A stretch of DNA of 64,000 nt from assembly GCF_040954835.1 (NCBI RefSeq), contig NC_090707.1:31638570-31702569 (forward strand), given 5' to 3'. The position numbers and the translations under genes were made by a program. Below are positions 42,601-54,600 of this stretch, in pieces (the first letter of the stretch is position 1; each line of letters starts with the position of its first letter). Under the pieces are notes generated by a model, which was given only the letters and a program-made list of their open reading frames with translations, ran no database searches and was not told where the DNA came from. Origin of the DNA: Lepisosteus oculatus (lineage: Eukaryota; Chordata; Actinopteri; Semionotiformes; Lepisosteidae).

Positions 42601-45600
42601 CTATGTTAAAGTTACAAGATGACCTGATTTGAGCACTCAAAATCCTTAAAGATATTGGCAATCAAGTCCTCTAATCTCCAAGGCAACCCAAATGACCTCT
42701 TTCAGGATCAACAGTAAAACATGAAGTACTTCTGATGTGTTTTTAGAACTAATAAAAGGAGGCATTGTTCAACAAAAAGGGATGTAGAAGTCTGGAAAAA
42801 ATCGGTCAGCTAGATAATTGGAGCTGATTCCCTGGCTTCTTACAATAAACATCTGGATAAGCTTCTAATATCAATTATCTGACAGCTGAAAACCTAACAG
42901 ATTAGAAAATGGCCTCCTCTGATTTGTACGTTTTTGTTATTTAAATTGGTTTCTCTGGTGTATAAGATGTATTTCTTTTAATACTTCATTGTCATGCAAG
43001 ATGTGACGTGTTCAGTCACTCAACATTAAACAAATGTTGTACTTTTGATGGTTCAACGAGGATAAAGACATAGCAACAGAACTGTTGCCGAACAACAACG
43101 AATAAATAAAGTCTTCTGGGTCTTCCCGAGAGAAAGTGGGTGGTTCTTGTTCTGTAAACATTCTAACTGTTACAATTCTAACCTAACAGGATGGGTATGT
43201 TTGTGACCTTGTGTGTACATTAGGTTTGAAATGTCTCTACCTTTATGCATGTTATGTTTGACAGACAGTTTGTCAAAAAATAATAATGCCACTCTTGGAA
43301 CATGGGGACAGTGCGAGTTATTCAGTTTACCATCAGCTCAGGAGGAAAGATGAGGTCCTGGGTAGGGTCCAGAGGTAAGACATCATTCATTCTGAATAAT
43401 TCATTGGACACCTGTCAAAAACATTCACTTTAAGTGTTAGGGTTTCTAAAATGTCATCTGTTTTATAACCACTTCTTCCAGTTCAAGTTGTGAGGTAGCC
43501 AGAGTCCATTCCTACCAAGTGATGGGCACAAGGCAGGTTACACCCCTGGACAGGATGCCTGTCCATTGCAGGACACACACACAGACACACATACGCAGTC
43601 ACACCATTGCCAAGTTTCCCAGAAGCCAAAGGAACCGACCAGTATGTCTTTGGACCATGGGAGGACACTGGAGCACCCGGAGGAACTCCACGTGATCACT
43701 AGGAGAACATACAAACTCCACATAGATAGCATCCCAGGTTCACAGTCGAACCCAGGGCTCCAGTGCTGTGAGGCAGCAACATAAATTGGGTCCATTATGA
43801 CTCCTCCATTCATGAACTCCCTGTATCTATGCCTCAATCTACAACCCCAAGAGTGAGAAACATCTGCGCTCAAACTCTGGCAGAAGTTCACCTCTCATAA
43901 AGTCACTGACAGGGCTAAAAATATCTGTGGGAGGCGCTACACCTGATGACATCACGACTAATCACCACCCATGCAGATGTAACAGGTGCTGGACAACCAG
44001 TTGTCACCAACCATGGCAACCTGACAAGTAACTAATCACATGACTGCAACAACTGCTGTCTGAGCTCCACCTGGAACAAAGTTAGCAGGAAGTAACTGGC
44101 AAGTAGGGCAACCGAAGTAAACAGCATTCTGCTCAAGACTTGCTCTGTAACAAGAGACATTTTTTGCCGAGCTCTCAATTGGAATTTCACCTCATCGAAG
44201 AAATAATACCGTTTGACTTTCATAGACACAACAGAAAATCACTGAATCTTCAAAGTGTCAGCTCCAATATCTGACCTACCTGTAAGTCAGAGTCTGTGCA
44301 TAATGACTTCTCTGTTTGAGTCTAAATTGAACTTTCTCACTCTTTTTAATGCACTAACAGGACATACACTATTAAAATTGCAAAAAAAAACTAAAAATTC
44401 AAGAAGGGCCAAACATCTGACAAATTATATTTAATGTAAACAAGAATATGGAGTTGCATGTACTGTAGGTAGCAAAAACATAACTTACAAATATAATATG
44501 GCAATTACTTAGCAATGACGAAGCTACTTACAAGATTTTTTTACATGTGGACATAATTTTTATCTTCTAGTTTCTTTGGGCAAGCAATACAAAAGGCAAA
44601 TAGAATGTTATTGAAGATGGTACCCTAGATTTTTGAGAAAACAGCTGGATGAGTTCCATGGATCAATTAGTGACTTAAACAACTTAAAAAGCTAGATGGC
44701 AGGCCCCTCTTTACTATCATTCTTGTGTTCTACTGAATGCTCTTATGTTCTTATCTGACTTACATCACTGTCCATCTGGTTTAGGTTTGGCCCCTGATCC
44801 AGACAGCAGCCTGTAGTGCTTTCTTCATCCTGGCAGCATCCTGATGCCTGAAGATAAAGAAAATTAAAATGAGATTTATACAGGCTCCATATCCAGCAAT
44901 GTAGTTTTAAATTACATTAGATTATTATATTTGATTAGGTTTTTTTTTTTTAAATGTTCCTGCCTTCTGATTAAACTATAATCAGACTGCAGAAGATTTA
45001 CAGACTCAGTGCTTTGCCACTATCTCAATGCTTACAACACAAAAAGTGGCCATCTTCATCAAATAATTGGTCAGTTTTGTGTTACCAATTATTTCAGGCA
45101 ATACTCACACCACAGAAGGTTTTAAATCCATCTATTATGGGCCTGTATCCGGTACACCGACAGAGGTTCCCTAAAAGAAAGAGAAGAGGAAGATCCTAGT
45201 GCCAACATTTTGGTTGTTGAGCCTTCTTCAGGTGTTACAAGCTAGAAAACTCAATTATGCTGGTGCGATAAGGATGCCTGATGTGAAAGAGATGCACTAG
45301 TTGCTACTACACTAAAGTTCTGGTAGTCAGGATATATGAAAACATGAAACAACACATTTAGCTGGAGAAGATACCTCTCTTTGAAACCTCCTGACCACCA
45401 TAAAGACACCACCAATATTCTATTCCGTGCACTCAATGAGCCATTTTGTCACACTTTTCTATTTGGAACCAGATGGTTTAAAGATGTAGTTATGAGTGAA
45501 AATGGGAAAAAATCATATTATTAATAATAGAAGTAGGAGTAAGGATTTTAGTTCATAAGAAACAATAATGACTAACAATGAATGAATTGACAACAAGTGG

Positions 45601-48600
45601 ACACAAATACAATAGTATCACATGAAACAATTACCAAAGCAAGATTCAAAACCTATTAAAATTCCAGATCTAGGCTCACAAGACAAGGCTCACACATTAC
45701 AATGATAAATCATACAATTTAAATGGATTGCAGTCCAGGATTATTTGAGAAGATTGCTTTTAAAACCACTATATAAAATTATTCTGGCATATGATTATAA
45801 AAGAGCTACATTTTGGGAATGGCTTTGAAGTCAAATGTAAACAGTAATTTCTCTTAAACGTTCCCTGAATTCAACAAAAGAAATATGCAGTATTTTTCAG
45901 TGATCCATGATAAGATACAACTCTCAAAAAGGAGAACATTAATTAATCAATCATTCAGTTCAAAATATGAACACATAAACCAGCACTATAGTATACCTGT
46001 AATGCACTGGATACTTATTATTGCCCACATATTTATTTAATCAGTCTATATTTTGTCTATATTATCTAAAATGTAGTGTCATTAAAAGTCATAAAAATGG
46101 TTTGGCTCCTTATCTCAGATTGTCTTCACATGTCAATGATTGTGATTAGAGTTTCTGAGGAAATTCAGGGATTTTGTTCCATATCCCTGCAATTGTGGTG
46201 AGACAATAACACCTACACCCCACCTACAGTGCCTACCACCAACAATAATTGCAGTGAGAAGAATCAAGAAATAGACCTGTACAAGACTTGAGTCATTTCC
46301 TGGAGTGGAACAGCGGTTGGGATGTGTTACATTATCACAAATCACAAGACCTTTCCTTGCTTTACGTGTACTATAAATCTTACTATAAATCTTTTTTTCT
46401 TTTAGTGCTATACTGCAGTCTACCTTACTGTTATTAAATTATGCTAACTACATGCTTTTTCCTTCTGCTGTGCCACAGAACATCCTTTGATGTTTTGAAG
46501 CATTTGTCAAGCTCTCAATTCAAAGGGACATTATACGTGCGTCTGGTTAAAAAGGTAGCTAAGCAACCGGGTGGGTGAGTCGTGAATGATTGCTATTATC
46601 AGCACATCTGTCCTTGTTCCTGCCATCCCTTCCTGTCGGCTGTGAGAAACAGCTTTACCAGTCAGAGCCTCCCGAATGTCCTCCATGGTGGGTTCTGGAA
46701 TGTTTCTCAGCAGGGTGTACATTGACATCACCATGCCGGGGGTACAGAACCCACACTGAGAGCCGTGGGCCTTCGCAATCCGCTCCTGTAGAGACAGACC
46801 CCAATCCAGAACAATGGTAGAGATATAACTTTAAACTTAAAGCAGTAAGCAGAAAAAAAACACAGCTGAAGAGGGCTCCACAGCTGAAACCTTGTGTCTC
46901 TTTACATTTCAGCATGGAATGAACCTTTACCTGTTCCTACTTGAAAATAAGCCTACCCCAACCAAGAACATCACCATCTATGACCCTCTTTCATTTGGTT
47001 TCTTGGACACAGAACAAGAACCGAACAAAGGCCAAGCTGCTTCCTGGGTGTGAATATACAGTATATCAGAATAAACTTTATCAGACTGAAAGGCACTAGA
47101 AAGACGCTAAAGGGGAGCAAAGTTCTCAAGGCCCTATTGTGTTTTGTGATTGGTTTTAAGAGATCAGTATTTAGTCTGGCAATGAGAAAGTTTCAAAGTC
47201 ACATTTCCTTTACTAGAGCACGCAGGTTACCGAACAAGAGGTTCAACCGATGGGGTGAGTGTCATACTGTACCTGCACTGGGTGCAGCTTGGTCTTGGTG
47301 CTCCCAATACCTTCTGCTGTGGTGACGGCAGCTCCGTGCAGAGAGCAGATAGGGACAAGACAGGCATTCACTGAGAAGTGGCTTGCACGCATAGTCAAGG
47401 ATAGATACAATAAAGGGAACATTTGGTGGAAGCTGTCTAAATGCATTGAGAAGAATTAATACTGTGTATTTTGCTGATTAATATACCACTGAACTACTGT
47501 CCAGTATCCCATTTAATAAACTTGATCCTAGCATTTATGCTTAACTATCAAATGGTTGACAATAAAAAGTTCATTTTCAATGTGGTCAATAGAAAAAAAA
47601 ACAAGCTTCAGGTGTAACAAAACTAATAACAAAGTTCTTCAGCTTTTAAAAGGTCATAACAGCATACTTTTAAATGATTAAAATAAATAAAAATGAACTA
47701 GATTATTTAAATTATTCAATATTTTGAATGCTGGTATCCTTCTTTAAAACTATGTAAAGTTTACAATACATAACTAACTCAACTCATGGTACATTATTAC
47801 AACTGTTTAGCAAGTGCTGGATACTCCATTTGTGCTTATTAGACAGAAATTTTAAGGTAACTGAATGCCTAAATTTTAAATATTGTGATCCATGCTTCTT
47901 AAAACACATCAAGAGCTTTTCTCAATATAAAGTTGAAAAAATACTCTTTAATACAAAATAAAAAATATCCTACTGTCTCTGCCAAATAGACCTAAATTCT
48001 TTACAGAAATTTCAAGTTTACAAGAGCTAGTAACAATGGGGATCAAACTCACAGCCAAACCTCCTCCTATTACACAAAATGGGTTTATATCTATTTTCAA
48101 GGGAAATATTTAGGTATTTGACCTATTGCCACAGAATTTTTTAGGTCTTCCAAATTGTTATCTGCATTTGGCCCTGGAAAATGATTAAACCAGTTAAGTG
48201 AAAAATTATGTAATTATAAGTTTGTATTGAAAAATCTGGAAGGCCTTGTAACATTTTTGTGTCCTCTAGGAAAAGCTCTGTTTCTTATAACACAGGCCAC
48301 TGTATTCATGCTCTTCTCCCTGAAGGCTCTTATAGAAATTACCCATTTCTCTAGCCAAAATACAGTAATCCCTCATTTAATAAGCTTAATTCATTTTTTG
48401 AAAGGTGCTCTTAAAGCGAAAACTCCATAGCCCATTTTTTAACCTCTTCATCATATTCATTTCAGTAACTGCTTACACAGTTCAGGGTCACAGTGGCCTA
48501 GAGCTTTTCCTGGGAAGCAACAGGCACAAGGTGGGACACTCCCCTGGATGGGACACCAGTCCATCACAGGGCACACAGAGACACAGACACTCACACAATC

Positions 48601-51600
48601 ACACCAAGGCCAATTTTCCCAGAAGCCAATTAACCTACCGGTATGTCTTTGGACTGTGGGAGGAAGCCAGAGCCTCTGGAGGAAACCCACACCAACACAA
48701 GGAAAACAAACAAACTCCACACAAATAGCACCCCAGGAACTGAACCCAGGATTGCAACACCACGAGGCAGCTAGATATTGCACCACCATGCCTCCCTAAG
48801 TAAAAGCTCGTGACAGAAATTAAATTCCTGTTACTTCCCGTGGTATAATCTCCAATTGATTTCAGAACTCAAAAGTGTTCCCTCAAACACCCAATACAGC
48901 ACAGAAAACAATAACATTCCCAAAAAATTAGTTGAGTAATGTGCTTAAAGTCATTAGCTGATGCATAAACAATACACAGGAAAACAATAACACTCCTGCT
49001 CATTTATGGTACAGTAGTTACACCATTATTGTCGTTAACAAATGCATAAACATAAGGAACATCCAGTACTTTAAGCAATTAACAAACACAAGGCTTTATT
49101 ATAAGAAAAAGTTCAAATGTACTGTCAAAAAAAGGTAAATTCCTTATCCGAGAAGATGTGAGAAAAGAGTAATCTCTGCAATGCTTTAACAGAGTGTGAA
49201 AATAAAAAACAAGTAGGAATGTATATGAAAAATGAAAAAAAAGTAACTGAAGTAATGAACTTGTGTGTAGTGATTGCTCATACGGTGGAAAATTATTGTA
49301 TAATTTATTCCTGACAATATACAATCTTTGCTGCACTCGCCTGTTTATGGTGTGCAAGGTCGGGTATCTGATGCTGCAGTTTGTGAGAGAGGATACAGCA
49401 CTTGCTCCTGGAAGGGGTTATATCTGGAGATCATCACAGTGCAGGCTCCACAACCTCCAGTGCCACAGGCATACTTGGTCCCAGTGAGACGTACTGCACA
49501 GCAAAAGCAAAAGCAGAAAGAAACTATTAGAATTAACTTGTCCCTAATACTCCGTTGCCGTTAGGAAGACAGTAGGATGCCCACTATAAACATCTTCAAG
49601 GTTGTTGAAAATGTCAGGTAAGCACAAACCCAAAAAGCACTTGCAACATTCATCAAAAACTTGGAAGAACATAAGTTCTTGAAGTTTTGCAATATAAAGG
49701 ATGCACATCTAGCCTGACCCTGTGAAACCAAAAGATCTAAAATGAAACTATCCTTAAGTCCAGTGGCACGGTAAAATTATCCATTAATCTATTTTCCTAG
49801 AGAGATAGAGCTACTGCTAAACAAATATTAACCTTTTATTTTTCATCACAAGAACCCTGAGTATTACTAATCTTAGCTGGGTTATTGCTGATAATGCCTG
49901 ATCATCTGATTAATGGTGTTTTGGCTGTGATATGAAAATGCATGTGATATAAATATAGAAATAAAGTACATTATACAGAACAAAGGGCTGAGGCGACAAG
50001 TAGCTCACTAAACAAATGCATAAATTATCTTTAAGGTAAGCTAGTCTTATTTAAGGTTACATGGATAAAATAAAGGCTACATCCCCTGATGTATGTGTCT
50101 GTTGTAGCGGAAACGTGGTTCGTGTGTCTGCTTTTTTCGAGGATTGATTATTGAAACATGCTGCTTGCAGGAGCCAGTGAAACTACACTAAGAAAGTTAC
50201 AGGAAGTTCAGAATTTGGCAGATAGGACAATGAGAGACAAATGTTAATATCACTCATGTTCTGAAGTCGGCGCCCTGTCAGGTTTCCGTCACAATGTAAT
50301 CCCTGTATTAAAGGCTCTAAGGTGAACCACTTCAGTATCTAATTGATATGTTATCTGTTTACTCTCCTCTACATGACCTTCACTCATCTAATTCTAGTTT
50401 ATTTTCTGTTCCAACTGTCTGTCTACACTCTATGTGAGACAGAGCCTGGTGTTAATCTCCAAAGCTTGGGAGTACCATCCCAAAAGAAATCAGGAACGCT
50501 GGACACTTTTAAAGCTAAGGTGACAACTTATTTTTTTAGAAAGGTTTTGTGTTTTGTTTTTATTCTCTGCATCTGTATTGTCATTTTTAACTCATTCATT
50601 CAAGTCAGATACAATTAATACTAAATAGATTGTCTGTCCATTCGTGGGTATACAGAACAAAAATGTTAAAAATATCAATGGGAGAAATAATGAGGCAAAA
50701 AAAGGCTTTTTTAAGTAAAAATTTTATCTATCCTACCCATTTTACCCCACAGCTACAGTATACCGTTAAGTGATAATCCAAGCCATCTAACCACTTCATC
50801 CAATTTAAATTTGTAGGATTTCTGAACCCTATCCAGGCAAGCAAAGGGTGCAAAACAGGATGCAGCCTGGATGGGACACTAGTCCATCTCACGGCTCAAC
50901 ACAGACACAGGGATTCACACCAGGGCCATTTTTCCCAAAAACCAATTAACCTGCCAGTATGTCTTTGGACTGTGGGAGGAAATCGGAGCACCTGGAGAAA
51001 ACCCCTGCAGACACAAGGAGAACATACAAACTCCAAACAGATAGAACCCCAGAAATTGAACCCAGGATTACAGATTACCAGGTCACCCATTTTTCCAAAA
51101 CAATGAGTCATATTTTCAAAACAATTTGACTTCTAACATAAAACATATTGTAACGCTTACGGCCGACAAGCACTGTGTGTAAGAGCCGGCGTACCAGAGC
51201 GGGTGACGTCACCGCCCTTCCCTGTGATAGCAGGACCACAGCTACTGGGCTGTGGAGAGATCTCTCTTTAGCTCACGGGGCTAGGTCGCTGCAGAGAGAC
51301 GCGGAAGTCCCGGGTTCGAGCCTCCAGTCGGGATGGGGCCGACCAGATGCGGCAAGGGCGCCCGCCTGAGCCCCTGTAGCGTTACAATATTTTAGACTAT
51401 AACTCAATTTAAAGACCTTTAGTCCCTATTCACTTCATTCACATTTACAGATTACTTACGTAGTAACAATTAACTGTAAATTAAAATCAGTTTATGATGG
51501 TTCCCTCTATTGATGTTCTTCCAGATGATACAAATGAAACAATTTATGCCTCGTCCTGTTCCCCCTTTTTAAAAATTATTGACAAATATAAATATAAACA

Positions 51601-54600
51601 AGATAGACCCAAAACATGAAAGCTTGTCAGCTTTCAAAATGTCACTACTACTGCATCAAAGAACCAGTTTTTCAATTTTTCTTTACTTTTCTTGACTTTA
51701 CTTTCAAGTACTTAAAATGGTTTCTACTTAAAGTACTTAAAATGTTTTGAAGCTGCAATTACCTAACATCATAAATAGAGGTATGCGGATGCTTATTCTT
51801 TTGTAGTAAAGATTTGCCATGACAACATGTCCATAAACAGGTTTAAGATATCTAATATTGTACATGGTTGAGGTCATTTCTCAGTTTTTTAGCGATGCTG
51901 AGCTAACCAATAAATATATCATTGAAGTGTTGCTAAGGACACTGTACATTACATCACAGCAGCCTTTTGAATTGTACAGAAAGAAAGGGACAGATATATA
52001 CAGAAGGCTTAGCTGAAAACAAATGACGCAAACATTGAAACATTTTTATAGTGAATAATGAAGTACATGCGTATTTGTTCAGTATAGTTCTTGTAAATTG
52101 TACATTACTGTGGACATGCCCTCTTCACTATTAAAATCCTGGAATGTTTGTCTCTATAGATTACAGAAAGAAACTAAATACTAATTGACCTATGCCATCA
52201 TTCGTTATGTATTGCAAATCAATCTTAGAAAAAGAGAAAATGGTCCCTCTAGTACTGTGATATTATGTTTTAGGCACAAGTGAAAATGCATCCTTAATAA
52301 TCTTCCCTCAGTTTTCTGCTCCATACAGTTTCCCTTATGTCAACAATGTACTTCGCACACAAAACCACTGATGCAATATATGAACTGCATATAATTCAGA
52401 ATGCAAAAAAGCAACTTATAAAGTTTTTATTTCCAGTGGCACTTAGTAATTCAATGTGTGTTTTGGAACTGGCAAATACTTTAAAGGCTCTTAGCTCAAC
52501 AACATAATTGTAGAAAATAAACAGAAAACAACCCAATTGGTGATTATTGGGATGTATGCAGTTATATAATTAATGACAAGTACTGTACACTATTTTTTTA
52601 CAACTGACCTTATGCATTACAGCAAAGTTTCTGAACAGTACTTATACAAGCCTCACAGCACTACGTGACAGTTTTTTTCAGTTAGGTGTTTGTTTTGCAT
52701 TTTTAAATGCTGTCACTTATACAGTAAAATACAGTGAAGTTTATTCCAGAGCCACAGCAGCTCCTTGAACAAGAGTTTATCCTTGTATCCTTGTGTTTGT
52801 CCATCACAACTGATGGTCCTCATTTATAAAGCTGGACCGTACTGCTGGGCTAAAGTTCCTCACTCAGTTTCTGCAGCAGGGACTTGAACCCAAGACTCAC
52901 AACGATCAATTTTACGTCTGAAGACATATCTACTAAACTGCAACCCCATGCAGCAATACGTGACCTTTAGTCTTAAAGGCTGCCATTAAAAAAACAAATT
53001 ATGACACAGAGCTTGGATAATAAGACACATTTATCATTTTTGTGGCATACTGTATATTTTTATTTTTTCCTTTCACACCCAAGACACCATACCTTTTTTC
53101 CTAAGGTACGTTAAAAGCATCTCTTCAGGGTCCACATTCTTCTCTGTAATCTGAAAAATCAAATTAATTAAATATTTAAAGGCCTGCTTAATAATTTCAA
53201 TATGAATGTTCCATAATCTTAACTTTCCTGATGTAGATTAAGTTATTTTGAAACGTAAACGCACAGTAAGATATTTTATACAACTTCCTGCTGTGAAATC
53301 ATCGTCATGGCGATGCTTCATCGTCATATTCCTTCGAGCAAATTTCATCCTTCTTTTGTTAAAAAATTCTTTCTCACACGAAAAAATCCTCAGAATATAA
53401 ACAATAGACAAAGAATCCACTGTTCATGCTTTTATAGACACTGGCTGTTGGAACACATTTTACTCTGTCATCTTAGAAACTTTCCAGAGTGTAAAAGGTT
53501 TTGTTGAGAAAATAATTTTATTTCCCAGAGTCTGATTATAGTATCATGTCTTTCCATGTGAAATCAAACAAAACTACAAAGCAGTAAAAGAAAAAGAAAA
53601 CTTAAAGGGGGAAAGCAGTATTGTGGGTAGCAGTTGGTAATTCATTTCAGAGGAGAGCATGTCTCCACTGCTGATGTGAAAAAATAAATTTGTTAAAAAT
53701 GACTATTTGACTTGCTTTTCCAAAAACCTGTCTCTTTGAGAAACAGCTCTCTTTGCTGAGTCATTCATATTACTGATGTGATCTTAAAGGAGAGTTTCTT
53801 TTTTAATTAACTAAATACTATTTGTGGGCTTTGAAAATCCGTCAATGCACATTTTTATGAGTCTTACTAATTTTACCAGTACCATTTCAGGGCCTGGTTT
53901 TGGAATAATAAGAGGATACATTTTCTGCTTAATGTTCAATTAATTTGAAAATGGTTCTAAGTTGACAGCATACCTTTCACAACAATACAACCCTGCCCTA
54001 TTGCAGATTCTACTACAAAAAGGAATACATTAAAATAGCTAAAAAATACAATATCAAAATAAAATTATATGGCTGCAAATGGCACTGAGAGATTCTCTGA
54101 GATTTTGTCTGTGAACTAGAAAAATAAAAGGTCAGAGCCATTTTAGTTTTATCCCAAGGGAGTTTGATCAATGATAAATTGATTATTGATAGACTTTAGA
54201 AAAAGAAAAATAAGTGATTGTGAAATGAATCCATTTTTTAAAAGATTTCAATTCCTGTTTAGAAGGACGCAGTGACCAGCTCAGTGTTATCATAGGCCTT
54301 GTGGTCTGTAATACAGCAACACATCAAAGTCACTTTTATAACCTAGAAATCCCTGGTGAGCTCAGATTGTGGAGTTTTGGATCCAGCTGACTGTCATCTG
54401 ATACAATGGCATGAGAGATGTGGATTAAGATTAATTTGTGATGGAATTTGTGGTTGCTGGAGTAAAAGCGTGAGCTGAATGTACTGAATGTTTCCATTCA
54501 CGCAAGAAAAATTGGATTATGATATGGTGTGAGTCTAATGACTCTGAAAAAAGATGCTAGCTGTGTAAAACAATCCAATCTCTAATCGAACCCAGAACCA

